64,000 nt of DNA from Polaribacter vadi (GCF_001761365.1 NZ_CP017477.1:2718001-2782000); one strand, 5' to 3'. Positions 51,939 to 61,326 are shown, counted from the first letter of the stretch. Numbers and translations: made by a program. The notes: a model not told the origin generated them from the sequence alone.

Positions 51939-52204
51939 TTACGGAAGTTTATAATTTATTTTCCAATGTCCACCTTTAGCACTACCAACTCTTTTTATAA
52001 GTCCTAAATCTTTTAGACTATCAAGGTTGTTATCAATAGCTGTAGCACTTAAGCCAATTATTTCTTCCAATTCTCTTTTTAGACACTTTACTATTTTTAT
52101 GAATAGCTTTGATAATATTAACTCTGTTATCTGTTAGGTTATCTATCCACTTGTTAAAAGTAAAAAGGAGTTTCTTTAAAACCGGATTTTGGAGGAAGAA
52201 TTAT
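51939..52204 (-). pseudogene. Frameshifted winged-helix remnant (Schlafen/AlbA_2-type C-terminus)
   Basis: On the minus strand two consecutive frames read KWIDNLTDNRVNIIKAIHKN and then RELEEIIGLSATAIDNNLDS, LKDLGLIKRVGSAKGGHWKI, ending in LP and a stop. Together they form a typical winged HTH found at the C-terminus of AlbA_2/ATP-binding (RecG-related) regulators. A one-base shift separates the halves and the N-terminal domain is gone, so this is a decayed gene. Confidence 0.65.
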
Positions 52205-52213
52205 TAGGTTCTA

Positions 52214-53689
52214 TTAAATTATCTTAAGTACCACATCATCTTCATCATTAAAAGCATTACAGGCCTCCAAATGTTTTTCAACCTCATTCATATTATCTGC
52301 TTTTATTGTTGCGCTAAATTCCTGTGCCCTTCTTAACATTTTCACATAAACTATTGGGTCCTGCTTTCTAGTCAATTTTCGCAAAGCGCCAATGTAATCT
52401 TCTCGATAAACTGTAGGGATAATTATTTTACTTTGGTTTTCTTTTACTAATTCTGCATTCATCATAACTCTAGCTATTCTCCCATTTCCATCTAAAAAAG
52501 GATGTATTTCACTTATCATAAACATCATATATGCTGCTTTTGAAAAAGGATCAGATAAGACCTTATAATAATCAAATCCCTTTATGAGTGTTCCTTTCAC
52601 TAGATTGAAATCTACAAAATGTGTACCACCAGCTTTATTGTTTCTATCTTTAAATTCTCCAGGATTCATTGACTTTCGAGCCTCAAGTAATATACTATGC
52701 CTGTATTGTAAAATATTTAAGAATTCATCTGGATTTGATGGTGTTATGCTCATTTCTTGCCTATCACTTACGATATTATATGTGCCCAACACATCATGAG
52801 AATCTTCATCTCTTGATGGTAATGGCATACCTGTAGTAATAATAGTTTTTGCTTCCTCCAATTCAAACACTGTACCTTCTATATAATTAGAAAAATACGC
52901 TTCAAAGAAGGCAAAGTTTCGAAATGCTTGTTTTGTTCTATTGGTTTCTGAAATATTTTCAAACTCCAATTGAGTCAAATATTGAAATAGTTTTTCAAAT
53001 AGCGCAATTCTTACAGGGTCGTATGGATTACCAAATGCTCTTGCTAATGCAACCGGCGAAGTTAATATTTTTGAAGGTTTTGTTGTTAATAATGCACTAA
53101 TCAATCTGTTTAATTTAGCGAATTCACTCTGCAAGTTAAGCTGTTCGGCTATTTCTTTCGCTCTATCTCTTACTTCATTCAATCCTTGCTCCCCTTTAAC
53201 ACGTACAATTTGCTCTAATTTTTCTTCTAACTCTGGAAGTGTCATCGTTTTAGATTCTGGACCAAGCTGTCTTGACACTTGTAGATTTTCCAGGAATGCT
53301 CTTTCTTGTTGTGAAACGTATAATTCGCCGGAAAATTTACTGTCTCCATCTATTGGACCATAGCCTTCCATAAATCGAATTGTTATACCCGGTAAACTGA
53401 TTTTCTTTGTATAAGTATAGGTTACAAAAATGTTACCAGAAGACGTTGGCTTGAATTCTAGTGCTGACCTATGGCTTAAAACTGAACTTGGATATTGCGC
53501 CCCTAAAATTGTAAAAATATTTTTTCTTATAATTTCTTCAGGCTCATCAGTAAAGTTTGAAGTATATATCCTTGGGGCAATTTTCTTAATCTTACCTACT
53601 TTTTCAAGTTTGGAGATTTGCTTGCTTATGGCCTTGTCACTTGAAGAAAACATTATTTCTTGAAGACGTAAGATGGGATTTTTTTCCAT
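52214..53689 (-). CDS. AbiEi-type antitoxin domain fused to Fic AMP-transferase domain
   Basis: A 491-residue protein. Residues 1-130 form a winged helix (SSSDKAISKQISKLEKVGKI, KKIAPRIYTSN) and an AbiEi-like domain (SVLSHRSALEFKPTSSGNIF). The C-terminal part holds the Fic core HPFLDGNGRIARVMMNAEL (His396) that transfers AMP to protein hydroxyls, with a flap region before it. An inhibitory helix motif (S/T-x-x-x-E-G) is seen in SNYIEGTVFELEEA. It is preceded by an array of six repeats in its promoter, one covering its start codon, which the winged helix probably binds. Confidence 0.88.
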   Translation of the reverse strand: MEKNPILRLQEIMFSSSDKAISKQISKLEKVGKIKKIAPRIYTSNFTDEPEEIIRKNIFTILGAQYPSSVLSHRSALEFKPTSSGNIFVTYTYTKKISLPGITIRFMEGYGPIDGDSKFSGELYVSQQERAFLENLQVSRQLGPESKTMTLPELEEKLEQIVRVKGEQGLNEVRDRAKEIAEQLNLQSEFAKLNRLISALLTTKPSKILTSPVALARAFGNPYDPVRIALFEKLFQYLTQLEFENISETNRTKQAFRNFAFFEAYFSNYIEGTVFELEEAKTIITTGMPLPSRDEDSHDVLGTYNIVSDRQEMSITPSNPDEFLNILQYRHSILLEARKSMNPGEFKDRNNKAGGTHFVDFNLVKGTLIKGFDYYKVLSDPFSKAAYMMFMISEIHPFLDGNGRIARVMMNAELVKENQSKIIIPTVYREDYIGALRKLTRKQDPIVYVKMLRRAQEFSATIKADNMNEVEKHLEACNAFNDEDDVVLKII

Positions 53690-53874
53690 TATAATGGCTT
53701 TAGGATGTAAAATTAGAGAATATTTTCCATTATAAGTGATTTTTTAGAGAATATTTTCCATTATAAAACAAAGTCCAAAGGAGAGTATTTTCCAGTAAAA
53801 GGGAACATTTGTAATAAAAAAGGGATTATTTTCCACTATAAGCTCTATTGAAGCGATTATTTTCCATTATAATG
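53682..53874 (-). repeat. Array of six direct repeats in the AbiEi-Fic promoter
   Basis: Read on the plus strand, TTTTCCATTATAA or a close variant occurs at 53682, 53723, 53754, 53788 (TTTTCCAGTAAAA), 53829 (TTTTCCACTATAA) and 53860. Start-to-start distances are 41, 31, 34, 41 and 31 bases. The first copy contains the Fic start codon. All copies have the same orientation. Confidence 0.85.
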
Positions 53875-54090
53875 CTTTTTATATATTATAAACTTATCTT
53901 CTTAATAAAGTTATACTCTTTTATCTACACTTACTTTATCAAAAGCAATTAAATTGAAGAGTTGACGCATTCTTGAACACTTAGATAAATCTTAATATCT
54001 TTCTTCTAGTTCTTTTGAGCAGCGGTTTTTTGTTGCAAGGTTAAAATTTTTATTTTTGAATTTTTATTTAAACAGATTGCTACTTTTTGA

Positions 54091-54136
54091 GTTCCTGAAA
54101 TACTGAATTAAGTTCAGGACAAACGCAATGACGAAA
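54091..54136. repeat. REP-like palindrome
   Basis: TCCTGAA (54093-54099) and TTCAGGA (54113-54119), followed by CAAACGCAATGACGAAAG. The CCTGAA...TTCAGG core and the CAATGACG tail match dispersed palindromes of flavobacterial genomes, as at 39273-39300 and 62707-62736. Confidence 0.6.
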
Positions 54137-54138
54137 GT

Positions 54139-54426
54139 TTATAATAATTCTAAATCTTGTAGTTTTCTTCCGAATTCATCATCTGCAGCAAGTTTTAAAA
54201 AGTCCTCTTGTAAGCCTAATACACGTAATACGTTAAAATAAGCCCCCATAGTAACACTTGGACTACCAGACTCAATTAAGTATAACGTGCTTCTTGCAAT
54301 ATCTGCTCTTTCAGCAACTTGCTCTTGCGTTAGTTTTCTTCTTTTGCGAGCTAATTTTATATTTTCACCCATCTGTTTCAGTAGTTCTTTATGCTTAGGA
54401 AATAATGTTTGTTTTTTCTTGCTCAC
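54139..54426 (-). CDS. XRE family HTH regulator (HipB-like), orphan
   Basis: About 95 residues from the GTG at 54426; the frame opens at a TTG at 54453, but that TTG is part of a -7 box (TATTTTTG, minus strand 54458-54451). HTH: NIKLARKRRKLTQEQVAERA, DIARSTLYLIESGSPSVTMG. The C-terminal DDEFGRKLQDLELL resembles the tail of HipB-like regulators of HipA toxins. No HipA gene is adjacent on either side, so the toxin has been lost or this is a solitary repressor. A TGATTGA-AATA-TCAATCA dyad lies just upstream. Confidence 0.8.
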   Translation of the reverse strand: MSKKKQTLFPKHKELLKQMGENIKLARKRRKLTQEQVAERADIARSTLYLIESGSPSVTMGAYFNVLRVLGLQEDFLKLAADDEFGRKLQDLELL

Positions 54427-54450
54427 TGTATTTTTGATTGTTATTTCATA

Positions 54451-54483
54451 CAAAAATATTTACTTTGATTGAAATATCAATCA
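54451..54483 (-). promoter_or_regulatory. Promoter and operator of the XRE gene
   Basis: The minus strand carries TATTTTTG (54458-54451, exact TAnnTTTG). Just upstream is the dyad TGATTGA-AATA-TCAATCA (54466-54483) with perfect 7-bp arms, a likely autoregulatory site. Confidence 0.6.
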
Positions 54484-54800
54484 TTTTTATTATAATAGTT
54501 TAATACATTTTATTATTTCTTAAATTAATTTATTTTTATTTGCATTTTCTTTGTCGAAAGTAATAAAGCTAAATAGTTGACGAATTCTATATATAATATG
54601 ATTATTGTATCGATTTCTAACTCCTGGAGTTTTAGATTAATAATCAGATTGTGTTTAACATATTATTTTTTCTACCAATACTAAAAATAGTATTGATGCG
54701 TATATTTTTTTGTAAAGAAACTTCTTTAAATTTGGGAAAATGAAGACTTTAATCAAAGTAGAAAACTAAAAGGTTAAACTTTACTAGTAAAAAATAATAA
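54484..54800. other. Gap upstream of the pentapeptide-like membrane gene
   Basis: A 317-base AT-rich gap between divergent genes. No TAnnTTTG box close to 54801 and no other structure could be identified. Confidence 0.5.
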
Positions 54801-56267
54801 ATGAAAAAGCCATCAAACGAAAACATCCTCAATTTTTACCAATCAGATTTATCAATTTATTATAGCATTGATAAAGAAGGAGTCTTAATTTGGAACGAAG
54901 ATTTTTTAAATCAATATTGGCATTATTTTTCAAAATTTATTGAATTAAATGGAAATGAATTAGAGGGATTAACAATTCCAAAATGTAGTCATTTGGCATT
55001 AACTCAAGGTTTATTTGATTTGGAATTAGATGAATTAATTTTCTCTAACTGTATTTTCCTTGATGAAGTTTATTTTGAAAATTTAAAAATAAAAAAAGTA
55101 ATGTTTTCATCGTGTACTTTCGATGAGCGATTAGCTTTTTCATCTTACAATTTTGATTTAATAGAAATAAAGTCTTCAACTTTTGGAAAATCTCTAGAAT
55201 TTTATAATTGTGAGATTAATACCTTTCGGTTAAGTCATAATAAGATTTTTGATTCTATATATCTAAAGGATTCTATTGTTTTTAAAACTTTTATAATGGA
55301 TTATTTATCCGTTGGAGAATCAATAAGTATTGAAAAATGTACTTTATCTCCAAGTTTAGAAAGTGAGGTTTCAGGAATACAAGCAATAAATAAAAACATT
55401 ATAACCTATAAGGATTTTTCAATTGTAGAAAAGCATAAAAGTGACTTTATTAAAAAACCAAATGATAACGCAAAAGAAGGATTTTCACTTAAATTTCTAA
55501 TTAATAATGATGAGTTTATTAATTATGTAAACAAACTTCCTGATAGTGAATTGGGAATGGTAAAAGAGGAGCTAATAAGAAAAATAAACATTATAGATTA
55601 TGAATATAAATATACTTCCTACGAGCCAGTTATCAAATTAGAAAATGTAGTAATAACTCATCCTATAACTTTTTATTCGATTAACCTTAAAAACTTTTAT
55701 TTTAGGAATTCAAATATTGAAAAAGTAATTTTTTCTAATTGTGATTGGAATATTACAGATAGGTTAGTTTTAGCGGAAGAGTATATTAAGAACGGTACGC
55801 AAATTGAAAATCAATTTCGTCAATTAAAAAGAATTTTTAGCAAAGACCATAATTGGAGTATGTCTGGATTTGCTTATATAAGCGAAATGAAAATGACTAG
55901 AAGAAGATTAGGTTATATGATTGATGATGGGAAAAGATATTTAAGCAAAGATGCTTTAGAATATGTTATATATTTTTTTTATGAAAAAATTGGTGGATAT
56001 ACACAAAACTTTACACGACCATTAACAATTTTTTTAATTTCTACATTCATAGTTTTTCCTTTAATATATGTTTTTTTTGAACCAGTAACTGAAATAAAAT
56101 ATGATTTTACTTTTGCACTCAAAAAAAGTATTTCTAATGCTTTTCCGATTGTGAAATTGGATGGAAATATATACACTTATTGGTCATTAAAAGCATTTCA
56201 AATTATATTTAGCACAATACTTCTCACATTTATAGTTCTAGGGTTAAGAAAAAGGTTTAAGCAATAA
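54801..56267 (+). CDS. Membrane protein with pentapeptide-like repeat domains
   Basis: A 488-residue protein. Residues about 60-180 and 270-320 carry A/F-x-x-C/S-x-F type strands (LIFSNCIFLDEVYFENLKIK, VMFSSCTFDERLAFSSYNF, FYFRNSNIEKVIFSNCDW), suggesting a right-handed beta-helix. The C-terminal third has two hydrophobic segments (LTIFLISTFIVFPLIYVFF and FQIIFSTILLTFIVLGLR) flanking an ion-channel-like re-entrant stretch. The REase/NTPase gene starts 72 bases later, so the two may be one defence unit with this protein as membrane effector or sensor. Function unassigned. Confidence 0.65.
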   Translation: MKKPSNENILNFYQSDLSIYYSIDKEGVLIWNEDFLNQYWHYFSKFIELNGNELEGLTIPKCSHLALTQGLFDLELDELIFSNCIFLDEVYFENLKIKKVMFSSCTFDERLAFSSYNFDLIEIKSSTFGKSLEFYNCEINTFRLSHNKIFDSIYLKDSIVFKTFIMDYLSVGESISIEKCTLSPSLESEVSGIQAINKNIITYKDFSIVEKHKSDFIKKPNDNAKEGFSLKFLINNDEFINYVNKLPDSELGMVKEELIRKINIIDYEYKYTSYEPVIKLENVVITHPITFYSINLKNFYFRNSNIEKVIFSNCDWNITDRLVLAEEYIKNGTQIENQFRQLKRIFSKDHNWSMSGFAYISEMKMTRRRLGYMIDDGKRYLSKDALEYVIYFFYEKIGGYTQNFTRPLTIFLISTFIVFPLIYVFFEPVTEIKYDFTFALKKSISNAFPIVKLDGNIYTYWSLKAFQIIFSTILLTFIVLGLRKRFKQ

Positions 56268-56339
56268 AAATAGATTGATGTGAAATTTTTCAAATATAAT
56301 TTTTAACAAAGAACAAAATTTTAAGATATATTTATTGTT

Positions 56340-59300
56340 ATGAAAATTGAATTTGAAGAAAGAGAAATAAAAAATTATTTAAGTTCTAATAAGCCAATTC
56401 TTTATGAAAGAGATTTGGGTTTTCCATACGATAGATTAAACCCTTTTGATTTTGAAGATTTAACTTACTTTACAATTAAACAATATATTGAAAATAATAA
56501 AGATTGGAATGGTTTTGATAAGATTGAATCTTTGGGAGGAGTTAAAGATAAAGGTCGAGATTGTATTTTAAAAAAGAAAGAAATAGTATCAGGAATAATT
56601 CAATGTAAGCATAGTGAAAAGCAATATAAATTAGATAAACCATATTTTGTTAAAGAGCTACTTAAGTTTTTACTATATTCTATCAAAGAGCCATCACTAA
56701 TCGGTAATTATAATGATTTTACCTATTATATTTTTTCTTCTTCAGGTTTTTCTTCTGATACACTAGAGTTGATTAAAAATTTTAATGAATTTATTTTAGA
56801 AGAAACTAAACTCGAATCTTGGGTAAATTCTGTAATAAGTAAGCATTCATCAATTAAAGAATTATTAAATTATAATCACTGTCGAGATAAGTTAGAAATA
56901 TTATTAAGTTCTGTTAAAGTTAAAAAAATAGACATTAATGAGTTTGATTTGATTTTGAGTAATACTTATAATCAAAATATTGTAGATGCTTTTTTTTCAA
57001 TTAAAAAAGTGATTGATATAGAAAAAGCTAAACAAATTATAGAAAAACATATTAATCCAAAAATTAGTTATAATGAAGCTGTAAAGTCACTAGAATCTGC
57101 TTCTTTTGATTTTAGAATATTAACTAATTATTTTGGATTAAATAAAGAAACTCATATTGCAAGAAAAGAAACAAATGATTTATATAATTGGATATTAGCT
57201 GATTTAATTAATAACAAAAAGAATATTGCAGTTTTAGAAGGTAATGCAGGTCTTGGTAAAACGATTATTATAAAAGATTTATATGATAAATTATTTGTTA
57301 ATGAGTTTCCTGTTTTAGCTATTAAAGCTGACAAATATTATGCAGAGAATAGAATAGATTTAGAAAAAAATATCTTTCAAAAACAGAACTTATCTATTAT
57401 GGAGGTTATAGATTGTATGTCTAATAACCATCAAAAAATTGTTGTTCTAATTGACCAACTAGATGCACTTTCTCAAACCTTATCATCAAAGAGAGAGTAT
57501 ATACATACTTATAATAGGCTCATTGATGATTTAACTAAACTTCCAAATGTTAGAATAATAATTTCAGTTAGAAGTTTTGATTTAAAATTTGATTCTGACC
57601 TATCAATTTATAACAGTTCTCATTGTCAAAAATTTTTGACAAGAGAATTGAGTGTTGAAGAAATTAAAACTGTTTTGAGTAAGTTTGGTATTCAAAACAG
57701 GAGTGATAAATTTTTAAATCTACTTAAAATACCTAGTAACTTAAACTTGTTTTGTAAGTTAGATGATAAAACGAGTTTAAATTATGATAGTCTTAAAACA
57801 GTTTATGATTTACAAAACGCATTTTGGGATGAATTGATTTCACAAGCTCATAAATTGGGTTTAAAAGTGAAGGATTTACTTTATACTATTTCAGAAAAAA
57901 TGTATTATGCTCAACAAATAACTATTATTAATAGTTTTGAAGATAGCTTTCAAAAAGAGTTAAATTTCTTAAAAAGTAAGAATGTAATATCGGAAGATAA
58001 AAAAAGTATTCAATTCTTTCATCAGACATTTTATGATTTTGTTTTCTCTAAGCAATTTGTTGAAACAGGGAAATCAATTGTAGGTTATATTAAAAGAGAA
58101 AAGCAAAGTATAAATGTTCGTCAACCTTTAAAAATGGTTTTAGAATATTTAAGAGATTATAATCATAAAATTTATATTAATTCTATAAGAAGAATAATTA
58201 AAGGAAGACATTTTAGATTTCATATTAAATCACTTACAATTATCTCTTTATCTAATATTATTGAGCCCAGTGAAAAAGAAAAGAGAGTTTTTGAAAACCT
58301 TATAAAAGTTAATACATGTTATTTTGAAATGTTCCTTTCTTCTTGTAATTCAGTTGGTTGGACTTCATACTTAATTAATAATGAAGTAATCTATTCTGAA
58401 TTAAATAAAAAAGAAAATGCTTATTTAAAAGTTTTAAGATATTTAAAAGGTAAAAATATAAATCCAAAATTTCTTAAAATTAAAGACTCATTAAATGCTA
58501 ATCTTGTTAGGAAAAATGCTATTATCATATTTTTAAGACATAACCTGAATCAATCTTCTGATGCTGTTTCTAAATTCTTATTGGAACTTCCTGTTAATTT
58601 TTTGGAAAAAGAAAACCTAATACCACGTTTGTTAATTTCTGTTGAGAATTGGAATGATAATTATTTAAAGCTGTTTGAAGAGTATTGTCCATACGTTGAT
58701 ACAGAAAAAAGAAGAGATAATCTTTGGTATTTTCAACATTTAAAGAAAATATCTAATTTAAAACCAAGTTTTACTTTAGAAAAATTAAAACCCGCTTTAG
58801 AAGAAGCATTTAACCCTAAAACAGATGATTTTGATGATTTAAATTACAATTTAAAAGAGATTATTGATAATTTATTTAAGCAAAGCCCTAAACTGTCCTT
58901 TAGTTTTTTTTATGATTTTATGAAGAAGACCGTATTGAAAAATAAAACTATTGATTTTCAAGATTACTACGGAGATTTTATTCAATCTACTTTTTTTAGA
59001 GGAAATGGTTCAACTTATAATTTGCCAAATGCTGACGATGAAATTTATAATAAATTAAAGAACTACCTTGAAGTTTTAGCAAATAAGGAAAAAAATGAAG
59101 CTATTATTTTCATTAAAGAAAATATAAATTCAAACATAATTTCTGTTTTACAATTATGTGCATTTACTCTTAAGGTTAGACCTTCTTTCTTTAGTGATTT
59201 TACATTTGATTTTTTAAATATAATTGATAGTAAAAAAGGTTTTACTGGTTTTGATGATAGACTTCAATTTATATTAAGAGGTTTGATAGGGAAAACTTTT

Positions 59301-60977
59301 AGTTTTTTTACAATACCTCAAAAGGAAAGAGTAGTTGATATAATATTTAATATTAGAAGAGGTAAAGAATATTCAGTTATTAAATGGGAAAAAGAAGTGT
59401 TTCATAGGTTAGAAATTCAAGGTAAAAAGCAATACCTGTTTATTCAGCAGATTCCATTAGATGAAATAAATAGAATCCCAAGGTTAAAGAAAAAAAACCA
59501 AGAGTTTAACCGTAAGTTTGGTGTTTTAAAAGATGATTCTCCTAAGGACGAATCAAGTGGAGGAGGTATAACTTTTGGAGTTGCTAGACCTCTTAAAGAT
59601 TCGGCTTATAAATATATGTCACTTGATGAATGGGAGAATAGTATGACTAAATATAGTGATACTTATAGGGCAGAAGCTTATTCTAGAAAGGGAGGAAAGT
59701 ATGAACATTCTTCAGCTTTTAATGAAGCTGTAAAAAATAATCCTGACAGATTTTATTCACTATTAGAAAAGCTTATTAATGAAAAAAGGGTTTCACAAGA
59801 TTATATATTTAAGGGTTTTAGAGGTTTAGTTGAGGCAGAATACGATTCTTTATCAATCCTTAAAATGTATAAAAATTTAATTTTCATAAAAAATGTAGAA
59901 ACTTCTAATCTTTTAAACTTAATATGGAGTACAGAATATTTAATTTTTGAGAAATTAATTGATAATGTAATATTAGATTTTTTATGTAATCTTTCTTTAA
60001 CACATCCTAGTCCAGATAGAGTTTATAATGAGGGTAAACCTGAGTATGATGTAAATCAAACGGTTAGGTCATCATCTATCAAAATGGTTATGTGGTCAGG
60101 CTATAATAAATCATTTTCTAATCAAATTTTTGAAACTGTTGAGAAAGTTATGCATGATAAGTATGTAGCTGTCAAGGCTTCAATTTTAATTAACGTTCAT
60201 TATATTAAGATTTTAGATAAAAACAGAGCTTTTAAAATTTTTAAAACCTTAACAGATACTAGTCAAATTGAATTATTAAAAAATTCTTTTAAAGCAGCAG
60301 ATTATTATAAATATGAGTTTTTTAGTGAAATGCTTCCATATTTTAATAGAATAATTGAAAATCAAGAACTCCATAAGAGTGGTGCAATAATTCTCTCTAA
60401 AGCAATTATTCAAAACTCAAGCTTTGAAAAGAGCAATGAATTATTAATTAGATTAACAAGAAATAGTGAGGTAGCTATTTGTAGTGTTTTGAATGTTGCC
60501 GAAACAAATTTATTTTATGAAAACAAGTTTAATAAACATTGTTTTCATTTAATTATGAGATATTTAAAAACTGATGGAGATGATATTTCTTCTAGGTATT
60601 CAGGATTTATTTTAAGAGCTGTAAATACAGATAATTTTAAATTATTATACCCTTTTTTACAAGGATATGTTGAATCTAATCATATTATAAAAGAGCCGCG
60701 ATATTTCTATTTACTTTTAATAAGTTGTGCTAAACTTTATCCAGATATGTGTTTGAGCTTGTTTGAAAAAACTTTGCATATAGATGATGATGATCTACAA
60801 AAGAGAGGTTATACGAATGAAGAACCCGTACAATTGACTTTAGCAATTTATAATTCATTAAATAAAAGAGTTAAAAAGGATGATAATGCTTTAAAAAAAT
60901 GTTTAGATATTTTTGATTCTCTTTTAAAGAATCCGAGATTAAGAGAATATGCAAATAAAGCGATTAACTCACTCTAA
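56340..60977 (+). CDS. Mrr-like endonuclease / P-loop NTPase / helical-repeat protein (Avs/NACHT-like candidate)
   Basis: A 1545-residue protein in three parts. Residues about 15-140: restriction-endonuclease-like fold with LGGVKDKGRDCILKKKEIVS and GIIQCKHSEKQY (D then Q-x-K). Residues about 270-600: P-loop NTPase with Walker A VLEGNAGLGKTIIIKDLYDK (301-308) and Walker B IVVLIDQLDALS near 371, then SVRSFDLKF. The remaining 900 residues are helix-rich, HEAT-like. This order is that of anti-phage STAND/NACHT sensors with a nuclease effector. The length and single-gene form fit Avs-like systems; direct homology to a named Avs type is not proven. Confidence 0.75.
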   Translation: MKIEFEEREIKNYLSSNKPILYERDLGFPYDRLNPFDFEDLTYFTIKQYIENNKDWNGFDKIESLGGVKDKGRDCILKKKEIVSGIIQCKHSEKQYKLDKPYFVKELLKFLLYSIKEPSLIGNYNDFTYYIFSSSGFSSDTLELIKNFNEFILEETKLESWVNSVISKHSSIKELLNYNHCRDKLEILLSSVKVKKIDINEFDLILSNTYNQNIVDAFFSIKKVIDIEKAKQIIEKHINPKISYNEAVKSLESASFDFRILTNYFGLNKETHIARKETNDLYNWILADLINNKKNIAVLEGNAGLGKTIIIKDLYDKLFVNEFPVLAIKADKYYAENRIDLEKNIFQKQNLSIMEVIDCMSNNHQKIVVLIDQLDALSQTLSSKREYIHTYNRLIDDLTKLPNVRIIISVRSFDLKFDSDLSIYNSSHCQKFLTRELSVEEIKTVLSKFGIQNRSDKFLNLLKIPSNLNLFCKLDDKTSLNYDSLKTVYDLQNAFWDELISQAHKLGLKVKDLLYTISEKMYYAQQITIINSFEDSFQKELNFLKSKNVISEDKKSIQFFHQTFYDFVFSKQFVETGKSIVGYIKREKQSINVRQPLKMVLEYLRDYNHKIYINSIRRIIKGRHFRFHIKSLTIISLSNIIEPSEKEKRVFENLIKVNTCYFEMFLSSCNSVGWTSYLINNEVIYSELNKKENAYLKVLRYLKGKNINPKFLKIKDSLNANLVRKNAIIIFLRHNLNQSSDAVSKFLLELPVNFLEKENLIPRLLISVENWNDNYLKLFEEYCPYVDTEKRRDNLWYFQHLKKISNLKPSFTLEKLKPALEEAFNPKTDDFDDLNYNLKEIIDNLFKQSPKLSFSFFYDFMKKTVLKNKTIDFQDYYGDFIQSTFFRGNGSTYNLPNADDEIYNKLKNYLEVLANKEKNEAIIFIKENINSNIISVLQLCAFTLKVRPSFFSDFTFDFLNIIDSKKGFTGFDDRLQFILRGLIGKTFSFFTIPQKERVVDIIFNIRRGKEYSVIKWEKEVFHRLEIQGKKQYLFIQQIPLDEINRIPRLKKKNQEFNRKFGVLKDDSPKDESSGGGITFGVARPLKDSAYKYMSLDEWENSMTKYSDTYRAEAYSRKGGKYEHSSAFNEAVKNNPDRFYSLLEKLINEKRVSQDYIFKGFRGLVEAEYDSLSILKMYKNLIFIKNVETSNLLNLIWSTEYLIFEKLIDNVILDFLCNLSLTHPSPDRVYNEGKPEYDVNQTVRSSSIKMVMWSGYNKSFSNQIFETVEKVMHDKYVAVKASILINVHYIKILDKNRAFKIFKTLTDTSQIELLKNSFKAADYYKYEFFSEMLPYFNRIIENQELHKSGAIILSKAIIQNSSFEKSNELLIRLTRNSEVAICSVLNVAETNLFYENKFNKHCFHLIMRYLKTDGDDISSRYSGFILRAVNTDNFKLLYPFLQGYVESNHIIKEPRYFYLLLISCAKLYPDMCLSLFEKTLHIDDDDLQKRGYTNEEPVQLTLAIYNSLNKRVKKDDNALKKCLDIFDSLLKNPRLREYANKAINSL

Positions 60978-60997
60978 ATATTAGTTATTAAATAAAA

Positions 60998-61043
60998 GAG
61001 AACAACAATTGGAAGTTATTTTAACTTTCAATTGTTGTTCTTT
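60998..61043 (+). terminator. Strong Rho-independent terminator
   Basis: A stem of about 20 bp (61000-61018 with 61022-61040, one mismatch; GAACAACAATT / AATTGTTGTTC) with a 3-base loop, 23 bases after the NTPase stop. It closes the defence island. Confidence 0.9.
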
Positions 61044-61084
61044 AATTACTTCCCTATCTTCCAATATTTAGCTAACTATTCAGC

Positions 61085-61264
61085 TTAATCTATTGAAGCT
61101 TTACCAATATAATTTAGAAATACTTTTTCGGTAGAATGTCCAGTCTAATGTAGTAATTCCAGTGCATCATAGTTTTGCCTACTACTATCTATTTCAATAG
61201 GTATATTGATAAGCGCCTCTAACTTAGAGACTGCTTCATATATAAAGTCATTGTTTCGATACAT
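61085..61264 (-). pseudogene. Tyrosine recombinase C-terminal remnant fused to another gene's N-terminus
   Basis: On the minus strand one frame of 60 codons reads MYRNNDFIYEAVSKLEALIN, then EIDSSRQNYDALELLH, a TAG, and TGHSTEKVFLNYIGKASID before the stop. TGHSTEKVFLNYIG is the C-terminal end of phage-type integrases, with the nucleophilic Tyr in NYIG. The first half looks like the start of a different protein, possibly an AbiEi-like antitoxin. The joined fragments mark a deletion at this island border. Confidence 0.65.
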
Positions 61265-61272
61265 AAGATTGG

Positions 61273-61326
61273 TTGTTCATTATTTTAGCATGTTCAGTGA
61301 CAATGAACATTCAAATACAATGAACA
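61273..61326. promoter_or_regulatory. AATGAACA operator-like repeats
   Basis: AATGAACA at 61302-61309 and 61319-61326, its inverse TGTTCATT at 61274-61281, and a degenerate copy TGTTCAGT at 61291-61298. They lie directly upstream of the remnant's ATG (minus strand), as expected for the operator of a former autoregulated antitoxin. Confidence 0.5.

Noticed and set aside
53682-53874. CRISPR-like array
   Set aside because: Repeats are only about 13-15 bases, spacers 18-28 bases, one repeat covers a start codon, and no cas genes are present; an operator array fits better.
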